Shown: positions 36,587-46,339, counted from the first letter of the stretch. The stretch is DNA of 64,000 bases from Prolixibacter bellariivorans ATCC BAA-1284 (GCF_000621705.1 NZ_JHXO01000007.1:248001-312000), one strand, 5' to 3'. Made by a program: numbers and translations. The notes: a model not told the origin generated them from the sequence alone.

Positions 36587-38662
36587 TCAGAAATCGATTT
36601 GCTGTGTTATTCCAAACCGAATCCATCTACCTGGCTGTACCAGATTGCCGAAATCGTAATAGGTTTTATCCAACAAATTGGAGACTCCCATATATATATT
36701 GGTTCCTCTTCTCTTCCAGTATAAACGGGCATCGGCCAGCCAAAATGGCTTGTAGCTCACTTCCTGGCCGTAACTGGTTCCTGTCCAGCGGGTGTAAGCG
36801 CCATTTCGATCCTGGTAGGAAAACTGCCAGTTTGCCCCCAAATGTTTCCAAATAGCATGCGAAACACCTATGTCGAGCTTGTTTTTCATGTAATCCAGTA
36901 CATACCTGGAAGCATAAATTCCGCTCTGTTTGTTCTGGTTCATCCATGCATACGAAACATCGATGGAATGAATAAAGGTCTTCTTTCCGAATAACTCGTT
37001 GGGATTGATTCGTACCGCGAACTCTACCCCATCGGTATTTATTTTGGTCAGATTCTCAGCATGCCAGACTGTCTCATCAGGTTGATGAACCCAGTCAATC
37101 ATGTTTTTCCCCCACCGGTGAAAATATGAAAAGTGGCCTATCAATCCTTTCTGTTCCAGCTTGATTCCGGATTCAAGTGTGGTGGCTTCCTCGGGTTTCA
37201 AATCCGGATTTCCCACATTGGTCGGACTGCTGTAATACAAATCGGTAAAAGTGGGCATGCGAAGTGATTTGTTCACCGAGGCATACCAACGGGCTATTTT
37301 GCTGAAGTTCCAACTCACATCAGCTCCGGGGTACAAATTCCATTTCATGCCCAGTTGTGAATTCCAGTTGGTCATTAATCCGGCCGAGAACATCCAGTTT
37401 TTCAGGTAGACCGAATGTTCCAGGAATATACTGAAGTTGGTCCGGGAATCGGATTTCGTGAACTGAATACCATTCTCTCCCGGAACATTAATTGGTTTGT
37501 CTAAATCTTTTCCCAACACGGTACTCCAGATGTTTTCACTCCGGAAATTGGAACCAAATGCTGTTTTTCCTAACGGGGAAGTAAACCACGCATTCAGATT
37601 CGTTCCGTACACATCGGTCAAATGGTAATTGTGTTGTGTGTACCACGAAGGCGCATCAACCATGCCTCGGAAAAGCTCAAAACGGTCCTGGTTGCGCCGC
37701 CAGTAAACAGAAGGTGTGAAATGCACAATCTTCCCGGTCTCCATTTTGGCTGAGGCGAAAGTAGTTTTGATGCGCTCGTACTGATTGGGATAAGCAGGCG
37801 TGTAGAAGCTGTTGGCCCCAAATCCGCGGTTAGTGTAACCGGTCTGAATATCCAGGTTACCTGCATTGGTCATGATTTTCCCTTGATAAAACCCTTCGGC
37901 AATATCGAAATCGGTGTTGTCGATATAACCATCGGATTTCCGGTAATCAGCTGCCACGAAGTTTTTCATGTGTTTCGAAACCACAGTACCTGACATACCG
38001 GCATTGTAATAGCCGTGCTGTCCGCCTGCTGCGCGTACTTTCACGTTCGATTGGTCACTGGTTCCGGTAATGATGTTGATGGCTCCGCTGAAGGCATTGG
38101 GTCCGTAAACCCGGGACGCGGGCCCTTCGAGGATTTCGATGCGTTCGACTGCATCGAGGCTGATGGGGAGATTTAAATTGTGGTGACCCGTTTGGGGGTC
38201 GGTGATGTTGATGCCGTTGAGCAGGATGAGAACCTGGTCGAAAGAACCTCCGCGGATACTGACATCGGCCTGAACACCGAAATTACCACGTTGTCGTACA
38301 TCAACATTCAGGGCGTACTCTAAAAGGTCCTGAATACTCTGAACCGGAGCAGCCTCAATCTCGTCCTTCCCGATGACGGTAACGACACGAGCCACCTGCG
38401 AGAAGGTTACAGGGGCCCGTTGCGCACTCACCACTACCTCATCGACCTGATGAACGTCTTTCGTCAGATCGAGGGTGTCGCGGCGGGCATCCAGAAGATT
38501 ATCTGCGGCGTTCGAAGGTATGGCATGCAAGAGATACATTGCCCCCAGCGAGCCGATACGCACCACTTTGTGCAGGCTGCTGAAGACCGAGTATCCTTTC
38601 CGGCCCCACTTTCTGAACGTCACCACTTCGGGTGCCTGGCGCTTGCCAGTTGTTTTGTTCAT
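36587..38662 (-). CDS. TonB-dependent outer-membrane receptor
   Basis: The frame extends to a TTG at 38707, but ATG 38662 (MNKTTGKRQ) is the likely start, giving 691 residues. After a signal region comes a TonB-box-like segment (VDEVVVSAQ), a plug domain (about 75-190) with SIRGGSFDQVLILLNGI and RIEILEGPASRVYG, and a 22-strand-type barrel ending in FGITQQIDF. It should import a siderophore, cobamide or other large ligand with TonB. It has no SusD partner, so it is not a polysaccharide-utilisation SusC. A TAACTTTG element (38695-38702, minus) may be its -7 box. Confidence 0.92.
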   Translation of the reverse strand: MNKTTGKRQAPEVVTFRKWGRKGYSVFSSLHKVVRIGSLGAMYLLHAIPSNAADNLLDARRDTLDLTKDVHQVDEVVVSAQRAPVTFSQVARVVTVIGKDEIEAAPVQSIQDLLEYALNVDVRQRGNFGVQADVSIRGGSFDQVLILLNGINITDPQTGHHNLNLPISLDAVERIEILEGPASRVYGPNAFSGAINIITGTSDQSNVKVRAAGGQHGYYNAGMSGTVVSKHMKNFVAADYRKSDGYIDNTDFDIAEGFYQGKIMTNAGNLDIQTGYTNRGFGANSFYTPAYPNQYERIKTTFASAKMETGKIVHFTPSVYWRRNQDRFELFRGMVDAPSWYTQHNYHLTDVYGTNLNAWFTSPLGKTAFGSNFRSENIWSTVLGKDLDKPINVPGENGIQFTKSDSRTNFSIFLEHSVYLKNWMFSAGLMTNWNSQLGMKWNLYPGADVSWNFSKIARWYASVNKSLRMPTFTDLYYSSPTNVGNPDLKPEEATTLESGIKLEQKGLIGHFSYFHRWGKNMIDWVHQPDETVWHAENLTKINTDGVEFAVRINPNELFGKKTFIHSIDVSYAWMNQNKQSGIYASRYVLDYMKNKLDIGVSHAIWKHLGANWQFSYQDRNGAYTRWTGTSYGQEVSYKPFWLADARLYWKRRGTNIYMGVSNLLDKTYYDFGNLVQPGRWIRFGITQQIDF

Positions 38663-38786
38663 AAAATGATTGTTTAAGTTAAAATGAAACGGCGCAAAGT
38701 TAGCCAATCATTTCTTTTATTACTTTCAATTTTGGATCTTAGTACCTGTATCTACCTGAAACTAACACGAACTGAATCTAATAAGA

Positions 38787-40283
38787 ATGAAAACAAACCG
38801 AAGAAATTTTTTCCGCCTGGCAGGCCTAACTGGTGCAGGTATTCTTTCCGGCGGGTTGTCTTCCTGCCAGCAGAAACAACAAAATGAAACTTCCGTAAGC
38901 GCGCTTCCCGAAATCAAAGAAGCGGCTAAGAAGAAACACACGCAGCGATTTAACATGTCAGGTTATGCCGCTCCCAAAATGGAAAAAGTGCGTATTGGTA
39001 TCATTGGTCTGGGTGATCGTGGTTCAGGCGCTGTGGTTAGATTGGCCCACATCGACGGGGTTGAAATCAAAGCATTGTGTGATAAACGTCCCGCGGCCGT
39101 CGACGCGTCCCAAAAGGCACTCAGGGAAATGGGACTTCCCGAAGCTACAGCCTATTCCGGAACTAATTCGGCGTGGAAGGAGTTATGCGAACGGGGAGAT
39201 TTGGATTTGGTATACATCTGCACTCCCTGGAGTTGGCATACGCCGATGGCTGTTTATGCCATGGAAAACAGAAAACATGCAGCAACCGAAGTTCCTGCTG
39301 CCACAACCGTCGATGAAGCATGGCAATTGGTTGAAACTTCAGAGAGAACAAAAAAGCATTGCATGATGCTGGAAAATTGCTGTTACGATTTCTTCGAATT
39401 GTTGACACTGAACATGGCACGACAAGGATTCTTCGGTGACATTGTGCACGCTGAAGGAGCTTATCTCCATACTTTACTCGGAATGAATTTCGCCAAGCCG
39501 CAGGACAATAAACAATCTGACGGCGCCTATACCGATATGTGGCGGTTAAAGGAAAACTTCCGGAATGGAAACCTTTATCCCACTCATGGTCTAGGTCCGG
39601 TTTGCCAGGCAATGAACGTAAACCGTGGTGATAAGATGGAATACCTCACTTCGATGCAAACCAACGATTTCCAGATGGCTAAAATGGCGAATGAATTGGC
39701 AGAGGAAGATTCTTTTTATCAGGAGTTTGCCGGGAAAAAATACCGGGGAAACCACAATACCACATTGATTCGGACGACGAAAGGACGAACCATCGCCGTA
39801 AAACATGATGTTACCTCCACTCGTCCCTATTCCCGTATTCATCAGATTACTGGTACCAAAGCCACTGCACAAAAATGGCCGTCACCACAGCGAATTTCGA
39901 AGGAACACGGTTGGGCTTCGCCTGAAGAGTTAAAAAAGCTGGAAGAACAGTATACGCCGGAAATTGTGAAGCGCGTTGGTGAAATGGCTAAGGAGGTCGG
40001 CGGACATGGTGGAATGGATTTCATTATGGACTGGCGGCTGATCGATTGCCTTCGAAATGGCCTGCCACTTGATCAAGATGTGTATGATGCAGCACTATGG
40101 AGTGTCATTGCTCCACTGAGTGAGTGGTCGGTTGCTAACCAATCCAATTCCATTGAAGTTCCCGATTTCACCTGTGGCTCGTGGGAAAATAATACCCCGG
40201 TTGACCTTTCATTAAGTGAAGGTGGAAATACACGGGTCATTAATCCTGAAAAAGCAGATAAATCGAAACAATTGAATGTTTAG
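38787..40283 (+). CDS. Tat-exported Gfo/Idh/MocA-fold enzyme, GH109-like (alpha-N-acetylgalactosaminidase family)
   Basis: The 498-residue protein starts with a twin-arginine signal (RRNFFRLAG, residues 5-13) ending in a lipobox (LSSC, Cys27), so it is probably a lipoprotein. A Rossmann NAD-binding domain (RIGIIGLGDRGSGA) follows. NCCYDFFELLTLNM, NLYPTHGLGPVCQ and HDVTSTRPYSRIHQI are typical of GH109, whose members use bound NAD in a redox-assisted cleavage of alpha-GalNAc. Substrate is inferred from family only. It is divergent from the TonB receptor. A terminator follows at 40299. Confidence 0.87.
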   Translation: MKTNRRNFFRLAGLTGAGILSGGLSSCQQKQQNETSVSALPEIKEAAKKKHTQRFNMSGYAAPKMEKVRIGIIGLGDRGSGAVVRLAHIDGVEIKALCDKRPAAVDASQKALREMGLPEATAYSGTNSAWKELCERGDLDLVYICTPWSWHTPMAVYAMENRKHAATEVPAATTVDEAWQLVETSERTKKHCMMLENCCYDFFELLTLNMARQGFFGDIVHAEGAYLHTLLGMNFAKPQDNKQSDGAYTDMWRLKENFRNGNLYPTHGLGPVCQAMNVNRGDKMEYLTSMQTNDFQMAKMANELAEEDSFYQEFAGKKYRGNHNTTLIRTTKGRTIAVKHDVTSTRPYSRIHQITGTKATAQKWPSPQRISKEHGWASPEELKKLEEQYTPEIVKRVGEMAKEVGGHGGMDFIMDWRLIDCLRNGLPLDQDVYDAALWSVIAPLSEWSVANQSNSIEVPDFTCGSWENNTPVDLSLSEGGNTRVINPEKADKSKQLNV

Positions 40284-40298
40284 AAATAATATAGCTAC

Positions 40299-40337
40299 GA
40301 AAAAAGGTCAGCTTCCCGATGGAAACAGACCTTTTAA
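40299..40337 (+). terminator. Terminator between the GH109-like gene and the zinc protease gene
   Basis: AAAAGGTC/GACCTTTT with an inner TTCC/GGAA stem, between two convergent genes. Confidence 0.7.
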
Positions 40338-40371
40338 TCTATGAAAGGACATAAACATGTTACAAATGACT

Positions 40372-41046
40372 TTACCGGCGTGCTCCCATATATATCATGA
40401 TGTAATAAAATAGGGTGGCCAGTGAGGCTAATGCAGCTACGACATAGGTATATGCCGCCCATTTCAATGCATCCTGGGCTTTCTCCTGCGTTTGAGTTGT
40501 CGTAATACCGGTAGTTTTCAACCAGGCCAGAGCCCGGCTGCTGGCATTAATTTCCACCGGAAGGGTAATAAAACTGAACAACGTGGTTAATCCAAACAGG
40601 ATAATACCAAACAGCAGAATGGCCGGGAAACGCTGAACGGTAAAAATACCGGCCAGCAAAATCCACATGGTGTACTTCGACGTGGCACTTACAATCGGAA
40701 CCAGTTTTGAACGCAGTCCTAACCATTCATATGCTTTTGCATGCTGAACAGCGTGACCACATTCGTGTGCAGCTACTGCTGCCGCTGCAATACTCTGACC
40801 GTAATAGACTTCACGGCTCAGGTTTACGGTTTTATTGGCGGGATTGTAATGGTCGCTCAACTGACCTGACACCGTGCCGATTTTCACTCCCTGAATACCG
40901 TGGTCCCGTAGCATCTGTTCTGCTACATCACGCCCGGACATTCCGTTAGCAGTAGGAATTTTTCCGTACGCTTTAAACCGGCTTTTCAACTGGTAACTGA
41001 CCAACCAGCTCAAAAGGGCAAATCCGATAAATATAATCCAAATCAT
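40372..41046 (-). CDS. Neutral zinc metallopeptidase, YugP family
   Basis: The 224-residue membrane protein has an N-terminal membrane segment (1-20), the zinc motif HECGH (His94, Glu95, His98) and a hydrophobic pair (about 122-165), then a final segment near 200-220. Length and motif order (GRDVAEQMLRDHGI, LSREVYYGQSIAAAAVAAHECGHA) match the YugP/DUF family of membrane zinc proteases. The substrate is unknown. It is a single gene converging on the GH109-like gene. Confidence 0.92.
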   Translation of the reverse strand: MIWIIFIGFALLSWLVSYQLKSRFKAYGKIPTANGMSGRDVAEQMLRDHGIQGVKIGTVSGQLSDHYNPANKTVNLSREVYYGQSIAAAAVAAHECGHAVQHAKAYEWLGLRSKLVPIVSATSKYTMWILLAGIFTVQRFPAILLFGIILFGLTTLFSFITLPVEINASSRALAWLKTTGITTTQTQEKAQDALKWAAYTYVVAALASLATLFYYIMIYMGARR

Positions 41047-41222
41047 ATCTTTCTGTTTTTAGTTTCTTTCGTTTGCAATAACATTATCTGATTTACAAAT
41101 GCCCTGCCAAATTATAAAACCGGACCGATTGGCAGCGTTCAAATTATCTTAAATTTTCTTAATACTGTCACGTTTTCCCGGTAAGGTTCATCATATTTGT
41201 AACATCTAAATAGATATGACTT

Positions 41223-41756
41223 ATGAAACATCTGGTTTCCATATTTTCCGTTTTTGCTTTATTCCTTTCAACTACTTTCGCTGCAGTGCCTGCAGACGAT
41301 GATATTCAGTTTCTAAAAGATGGAGTATCTTTCAGTCTTCCAGCCGACTGGACAATCATCTCTGATGAACCAGTCGGTGATGATGGACATTATTTTTCGG
41401 TTGAGCACAACACCGAAGATGCTACTGGTGTAATAACGGTTACCTGGCTGAATGCACATATTGAACCGGATGTGGTTATTGATTCGCACAAGAAAAATAT
41501 GCGGGCGGCACAAATCTATCAACAGCCGGGAATTGAATTTACCGCCATTGAACCTGTCACTTTTGCCGGACGAAAAGCTTACCGTTCCAAATATGCGACC
41601 CTGGTAAACGGCAGCAAAATGGAAGGTGAAATCATTTGCCTGAATTGTGAAGGTAAAACGATCAGCTTTTTCGTGCAAAGCGGGCTGGATGACAAAAAGG
41701 CTACGGATGCAGCATTTCTTCAACTAGAACAGACTTTTGGCTGCCGCGAAGAATAA
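41223..41756 (+). CDS. Exported hypothetical protein, PsbP/DUF1795-like
   Basis: The 177-residue protein has a signal peptide (1-20, cut at TFAA). The mature part begins with DGVSFSLPADWTI, the pattern seen at the start of PsbP/DcrB-like domains, and continues as alternating strands and helices. Two cysteines (CLNC) lie near residue 140. It is probably periplasmic. The fold assignment is tentative and no function is known. Confidence 0.72.
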   Translation: MKHLVSIFSVFALFLSTTFAAVPADDDIQFLKDGVSFSLPADWTIISDEPVGDDGHYFSVEHNTEDATGVITVTWLNAHIEPDVVIDSHKKNMRAAQIYQQPGIEFTAIEPVTFAGRKAYRSKYATLVNGSKMEGEIICLNCEGKTISFFVQSGLDDKKATDAAFLQLEQTFGCREE

Positions 41757-41888
41757 TTGATGTTTTCGTAAAATCAACTTTCAGCTTTTTTTCTATTTTT
41801 AAATCAGATACCGACCTATTTATTATCCATATAAACTGACTGGATTCCAAACACAAAACCATTTTTTCACCATTAAAAATGAGGAGTT

Positions 41889-42110
41889 ATGGAGACAGTT
41901 TGGGATTATCATCCAACAGCCGCTGAAATTGAGGAACTCGCCTTGATATCGCAGGAGAACTACAAACAGGTAAACCACGAAACAGCCAATCTCGATCTTT
42001 TTCTACTATTCAGCTATCGCAAAGAGAATGAGAAGGCAGCGGTATATTTTAATCGCCTGAGCGATGAGACAAAACAACCATTTATTACACAAAGTGATTT
42101 TGATTGCTGA
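41889..42110 (+). CDS. Small hypothetical protein
   Basis: A 73-residue acidic protein without signal peptide or known motif. It is mostly helical by composition and ends FITQSDFDC. GAGGAG stands immediately before the ATG, and a strong terminator lies 45 nt after the stop, which together support a real gene. Confidence 0.62.
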   Translation: METVWDYHPTAAEIEELALISQENYKQVNHETANLDLFLLFSYRKENEKAAVYFNRLSDETKQPFITQSDFDC

Positions 42111-42154
42111 ACAGCTCGCTTAGTCTTTAAATTATAACAGGATACCAAAATAGA

Positions 42155-42194
42155 AAGCCACTTACAACGACAACGTATGTAGGTGGCTTTTTTA
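42155..42194 (+). terminator. Terminator after the 73-residue gene
   Basis: AAAGCCAC/GTGGCTTT outer stem with a weaker inner TTACA/TGTA pairing, followed by TTTTT. Confidence 0.85.
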
Positions 42195-42196
42195 TG

Positions 42197-42269
42197 AGCG
42201 GCAAACGAGACTCGAACTCGCGACCCTCAGCTTGGGAAGCTGATGCTCTACCAACTGAGCTACTGCCGC
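42197..42269 (-). tRNA. tRNA-Gly (anticodon CCC)
   Basis: A 73-nt cloverleaf on the minus strand: acceptor GCGGCAG/TTGCCGC, D-arm GCTC/GAGC, anticodon stem TCAGC/GCTGA with loop TTCCCAA, T-arm GCGAG/CTCGT with TTCGAGT. Anticodon CCC reads GGG. CCA is not encoded. A TACATTTG element lies 18-25 nt upstream. Confidence 0.95.
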
Positions 42270-42571
42270 CTTTCAAATTATCAGCGCAAATGTACTATTT
42301 TTTTCAGTTGAGTTTTTTCTTCTTCAAAAAATACTCCTTCCCCGTAAGACTTTTCCATTCATATTCTAATAAAAAGCAGTCTAAGCGGAACTTTCTTTCC
42401 TGTTATACGAAAAAGTAATTATCGTCATTTCAACACGACTACCGATTCCTCATGTTCATCCCATATTGATATCGTTTTTCAACGTTCATGATTTCCTGTT
42501 GTACAATATGTTGGTAAACAGAATAAAAACTAATACGTTCATGTAGAAACTATCCATTAAATAAGCAACTT
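42270..42571. other. Intergenic region between tRNA-Gly and pntA1
   Basis: On the minus strand TACATTTG (42287-42294) is a good -7 element for tRNA-Gly. The rest holds the leader of the transhydrogenase operon, in which no clear promoter or structure was seen. Confidence 0.55.
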
Positions 42572-43708
42572 ATGATAATTGGATTACTCAAGGAGGCCGG
42601 TTCTGAAAAACGGGTCGCCATGTTACCTGAAGTTGTCTCCGTTTTAATCGGGAAGAAAGTCGAAATTCTCGTCGAAAAAGGAGCCGGTGAAACCGCTTAC
42701 CAAAGTGATGAGGATTTCAAAAAAGCCGGGGCTCAGATTGTATCGCGAAAGGAAGTTTTGGAAAAAGCTGCCGTGGTGATACAAATTCAACCTCCCGAGC
42801 CAGAGCTGGTCAAAAGCCTGAGAAAGGAGCAAATTTGGATTAGCCAGTACAATCCACTATGGAATACCGATTTGGTGAAGACTTTTATTTCAAGCGGAAT
42901 AACCAGTTTTAGCCTCGATTCCATTCCCCGCATTACACGGGCCCAGGCAATGGATGTACTCTCATCGATGGCAACAGTTTCGGGGTACAAGGCGGTTCTG
43001 GAAGCTGCTTCTCTCCTTCCCTCTTTTTTCCCGATGTTCATGACGGCTGCCGGAACCATTCGACCTGCAAATGTGCTGATTTTGGGTGCTGGTGTAGCTG
43101 GACTTCAGGCTATCGCTATCGCACGAAAACTGGGAGCGCAGGTACAGGTTTTCGATGTACGTTCGGCCGTTAAAGAAGAAGTAATGAGCCTGGGTGCCAA
43201 ATTCGTTGAAGTGGAAGGCGCCCGCGAAGATGCTGCGGCCGGTGGCTATGCCATTGAACAAACCGAAGATTTCAAAAAACGGCAGCAGGAAGCCATCAAC
43301 GAAAAAGCAATCAAAGCGGATGTTGTTATCGGAACCGCGCAAATTCCGGGTAAAAAAGCCCCGGTTTTGGTTCCCAAAGAAGTGGTAGAAAAGATGAAAC
43401 CCGGGTCGGTTATCATCGACTTAGCGGCTTCAACAGGAGGAAACTGTGAGCTTGCGAAAGACAACGAAACAGTCGAACATCATGGAGTTCGCATTGTCGG
43501 GCAGTCCAATTATCCGTCCCTAATGCCTGTGGATGCCAGTAAAATGTTTGGCAAAAATCTCTCCAATTTCCTTTCGCTTATGATTGATGAAGAAGGTCAG
43601 CTTCTGCTCGATTTTGAAGACGAAATCATCAAAGGAACCTGTATAACCCGCGATGGTGAAATAATTAGTGAGCGGGTCAAGTCGTTGATGAACAATAAAA
43701 ACGAATGA
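42572..43708 (+). CDS. pntA: NAD(P) transhydrogenase subunit alpha part 1 (NAD-binding domain)
   Basis: The 378-residue protein is domain I of proton-translocating transhydrogenase. It starts MIIGLLKEAGSEKRVAMLPE, as in the alanine-dehydrogenase/PntA family. It contains the NAD fold GAGVAGLQAIA and the segment RSAVKEEVMSLGAKFVEVEG. Domain I oxidises NADH while domain III reduces NADP, driven by protons. Here alpha is split: the membrane part is the next gene, 1 nt later. The three-gene pntA1-pntA2-pntB layout is common outside the enterics. Confidence 0.95.
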   Translation: MIIGLLKEAGSEKRVAMLPEVVSVLIGKKVEILVEKGAGETAYQSDEDFKKAGAQIVSRKEVLEKAAVVIQIQPPEPELVKSLRKEQIWISQYNPLWNTDLVKTFISSGITSFSLDSIPRITRAQAMDVLSSMATVSGYKAVLEAASLLPSFFPMFMTAAGTIRPANVLILGAGVAGLQAIAIARKLGAQVQVFDVRSAVKEEVMSLGAKFVEVEGAREDAAAGGYAIEQTEDFKKRQQEAINEKAIKADVVIGTAQIPGKKAPVLVPKEVVEKMKPGSVIIDLAASTGGNCELAKDNETVEHHGVRIVGQSNYPSLMPVDASKMFGKNLSNFLSLMIDEEGQLLLDFEDEIIKGTCITRDGEIISERVKSLMNNKNE

Positions 43709-43709
43709 T

Positions 43710-44024
43710 ATGGAACAGATATTAGTATATTTCTATACCTACAAGGAGGTCATCTTTGTCATCGCCCTTTCTATTTTTCTTGGTATTGAAGTGATTTCCC
43801 ACGTGCCGTCGGTGTTGCATACGCCGCTCATGTCGGGAGCCAATGCTATTAGCGGTGTTATCATCATCGGAGGAATAATTCTGGTTGGCCACGCCGATAC
43901 CAGCCATATTTCTACCGAACTGGTTCTTGGCGTCTTTGCCATCATTTTTGCCACTCTCAATGTGGCAGGTGGCTTTGTGGTTACCGACAGAATGCTGGAA
44001 ATGTTTAAGAAGAAAAAGAAATAA
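43710..44024 (+). CDS. NAD(P) transhydrogenase subunit alpha part 2 (membrane)
   Basis: The 104-residue protein has three to four membrane helices (about 10-30, 40-62, 66-90) and ends in a basic KKKKK tail. It corresponds to the C-terminal membrane part of enteric PntA and helps form the proton channel with PntB. SHVPSVLHTPLMSGANAISG is the family signature. It starts 1 nt after pntA1 and lies 9 nt before pntB. Confidence 0.94.
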   Translation: MEQILVYFYTYKEVIFVIALSIFLGIEVISHVPSVLHTPLMSGANAISGVIIIGGIILVGHADTSHISTELVLGVFAIIFATLNVAGGFVVTDRMLEMFKKKKK

Positions 44025-44033
44025 GCGATCGAT

Positions 44034-45473
44034 ATGGATAAAATTATCGGAACACTAAACGGTACGCCCTTTACGATGGGTGAAACCCTTCTTCAGTTTA
44101 GCTATTTGCTGGCTGCACTACTGTTTGTTTATGGATTGAAATTACTGAGTCATCCTGAAACTGCGCGGCGCGGAAATATCATTGCAGGAGCCGGTATGTT
44201 GCTCGCCATGATCTCGACCATGTTCTTGCACAAAAATGCGGATGGACAGGGAATCGCATTAACAAACATCTGGATCATTATCATATCGATTGGCATCGGA
44301 ACAGTTCTCGGTTGGTACATCGCCCGGACAGTAAAAATGACTGCTATGCCACAGCTGGTATCGTTTTTCAACGCTACCGGCGGTTTAGCTTCGGCACTGG
44401 TTGCGTTACTCGAATTTCCGCATGCCGATATTCACGATGTTCGGCTTGTCTTGGTTACACTGCTCGGGTTGGTTATCGGTAGCATCGCCTTTAGCGGCTC
44501 GATGATTGCCTATGGAAAACTTGACGGAAAAATTAAGGATATTAGGGCTGGTATCATGAAGTACGTGAATATTGCCTTGCTCATTCTCGTTCTGGCCATT
44601 TTTGTATACATGCTCGTATCCGGAAAAAATACTTCAGAGCTTAGTTGGGAGCTATACGTGCTGTTTGGAGTGTCGCTTTTGTATGGCGTTCTGTTTGTTA
44701 TGCCTATCGGAGGTGCCGACATGCCGGTCGTCATTTCGCTGTTGAACAGTTTTACCGGTATTGCTGCTGCCATGGCCGGTTTTATTTATAATAACCAGGC
44801 CATGATCCTTGGAGGTATTCTGGTTGGAGCGGCAGGAAGTATACTCACTGTTTTGATGTGTAACGCCATGAACCGCTCGTTGCTCAATGTGATTGTCGGA
44901 GCTTTTGGTGGCGGCCCCTCTTCTGCGGAAGCTGAAGGCGGTACCATGAAAGAAATTACGCTGAGTGATGCTTCTATCCTCCTAAGCTATTCGCAGAACG
45001 TGGTCATTATTCCCGGTTACGGATTGGCCGTGGCTCAGGCACAGCACGTTTGCCATGAATTTGATCAATTACTCGCTTCGAAAGGGGTAAATGTTCGCTA
45101 TGCCATCCATCCTGTTGCCGGACGAATGCCCGGACACATGAATGTTCTGCTGGCGGAAGCCGATGTTCCGTACAGTCAGTTGGTCGAAATGGACGACATC
45201 AATCCGGATATGCCCAATACCGATGTGGCGGTGGTAATTGGCGCCAACGATACCGTGAATACTGCAGCTATTGACGACCCCGGCAGTCCAATCGCCGGAA
45301 TGCCCATCATTCATGCTCATGAAGCGAAAAACATTATTGTTATGAAGCGCGGACGAGGAAAAGGTTATGCCGGAATTGAAAATCAATTATTCTTTGGTGA
45401 GAAAACCCGATTGCTTTTCGGTAACGCAAAAGACTCGTTGCAAGCACTGGTTAGTGAGATAAAGAGTCTGTAA
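44034..45473 (+). CDS. pntB: NAD(P) transhydrogenase subunit beta
   Basis: The 479-residue protein has about nine membrane helices (1-285) and the NADP-binding domain III (about 300-479). Domain III shows VVIIPGYGLAVAQAQH, HPVAGRMPGHMNVLLAEA and VVIGANDTVNTAA, the NADP loops of PntB. It forms the proton path and reduces NADP to NADPH at the inner membrane. It is the last gene of the operon and is followed by a terminator. Confidence 0.97.
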   Translation: MDKIIGTLNGTPFTMGETLLQFSYLLAALLFVYGLKLLSHPETARRGNIIAGAGMLLAMISTMFLHKNADGQGIALTNIWIIIISIGIGTVLGWYIARTVKMTAMPQLVSFFNATGGLASALVALLEFPHADIHDVRLVLVTLLGLVIGSIAFSGSMIAYGKLDGKIKDIRAGIMKYVNIALLILVLAIFVYMLVSGKNTSELSWELYVLFGVSLLYGVLFVMPIGGADMPVVISLLNSFTGIAAAMAGFIYNNQAMILGGILVGAAGSILTVLMCNAMNRSLLNVIVGAFGGGPSSAEAEGGTMKEITLSDASILLSYSQNVVIIPGYGLAVAQAQHVCHEFDQLLASKGVNVRYAIHPVAGRMPGHMNVLLAEADVPYSQLVEMDDINPDMPNTDVAVVIGANDTVNTAAIDDPGSPIAGMPIIHAHEAKNIIVMKRGRGKGYAGIENQLFFGEKTRLLFGNAKDSLQALVSEIKSL

Positions 45474-45489
45474 TTAACGGTGATATGAA

Positions 45490-45535
45490 ATGTCCCCGGA
45501 TTTGTTGTGAATGGCAAATTTCGGGGACTTTTTTA
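45490..45535 (+). terminator. Terminator of the pnt operon
   Basis: GTCCCCG/CGGGGAC stem with an inner ATTTG/CAAAT pairing followed by TTTTTTA. Confidence 0.88.
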
Positions 45536-45754
45536 CTCCAACCAGGGATCCATAAAAAGATTGGTATTGGCGTAAATGTCTAAATTTTGATAGCGGAGAA
45601 TGCTTTCCAACTGAATGCGCAATATCTTCACTTCCGGAAGTTTTTCTGCTTTCTCAAGTTGGTTCAATGCATTAAGAGCTTCTCCTAAACGCTGTTCTCC
45701 TATCAAGTTGGAAACCCGATTTAACAGCTCATCAATTTCTTTCCGTTTCATCAA
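45533..45754 (-). CDS. Small hypothetical protein of the NifX-like cluster
   Basis: This 73-residue, mainly helical protein (ALNALNQLEKAEKLPEVK) may form a single TPR-like hairpin pair. It has no cofactor motif. The start overlaps the end of the NifX-like gene by 23 nt, so it is translationally coupled and ends the leftward cluster. It is not a family I recognise. Confidence 0.65.
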   Translation of the reverse strand: MMKRKEIDELLNRVSNLIGEQRLGEALNALNQLEKAEKLPEVKILRIQLESILRYQNLDIYANTNLFMDPWLE

Positions 45755-46217
45755 AAAACATGTTTCGATGCAAAGGTTTATCCTGCCGCACTGATGTCTT
45801 TAGAATCCCTTGATTGATTTGAAAAAGCTGGAACGCTGCCGGGTGTTTGTGACGTTCCTCCATCAACCAATGGATATGCTTTTGCATGATTTCCAAAGCC
45901 TCTTTGGGAGAGTCCTGCATTATGATGACCGGAATAAAATGGCGATTGACCCGTTTCAGGTTGCCCCCAAACTTCTTTGAAACAAGAATATCAACCTTTT
46001 CGGAAGCAAATAATTCGGTCAGTAAACTGGCTTTTTCTTCGGAACCATGAGCAAATGAATGGTGGAAACTTTTAGCCGGATTAGTTAATTCCTTACAAAA
46101 GGCCATTTCACCTGCACGATAGTCATATAGCAGGAATTTTTCGGCATCGCCAAAATGTCTGGACTCAAACAGATGTTGAGCATTCACAGCTAAAGCAAAA
46201 CGCAAATTGGATTTCAT
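45732..46217 (-). CDS. NifX/NifB-C-like dinitrogenase cofactor-binding domain protein
   Basis: The frame opens at 46259, but ATG 46217 (MKSNLRFALAVNAQHLFESRHFGDAEKFLLYDY) starts at the first strand and gives 161 residues. The pattern 'FALAV..., F-x-x-R-HFGDAEKFLLYDY' and later LLTELFASEKVDILVSKKFGGN are those of the dinitrogenase iron-molybdenum cofactor (NifX/ORP) fold, which binds metal-sulfur clusters. The C-terminus (about 105-161) is an extra tail. No nitrogenase genes occur in the window, so nitrogen fixation is not implied. Confidence 0.85.
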   Translation of the reverse strand: MKSNLRFALAVNAQHLFESRHFGDAEKFLLYDYRAGEMAFCKELTNPAKSFHHSFAHGSEEKASLLTELFASEKVDILVSKKFGGNLKRVNRHFIPVIIMQDSPKEALEIMQKHIHWLMEERHKHPAAFQLFQINQGILKTSVRQDKPLHRNMFFDETERN

Positions 46218-46339
46218 AAAGTCAGGTTTTATTGGTGGAAGCTTCAGCAATTTACACATTTAATATTTCTATGCAATCGGTATGGAAAATGCCGATTGCA
46301 CAAAAGAATCGCACTCATCTATTCCGAAAAAAGGACGAT

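Noticed and set aside
36587-40283. Polysaccharide utilisation locus
   Set aside because: There is a TonB receptor and a GH109-like protein, but they are divergent, no SusD-like gene or sensor is adjacent, and the receptor looks like an iron- or cobamide-type one.
42194-42418. 74-codon plus-strand frame
   Set aside because: Its first part is the tRNA-Gly gene read from the wrong strand; the remainder is low-complexity phenylalanine/lysine sequence.
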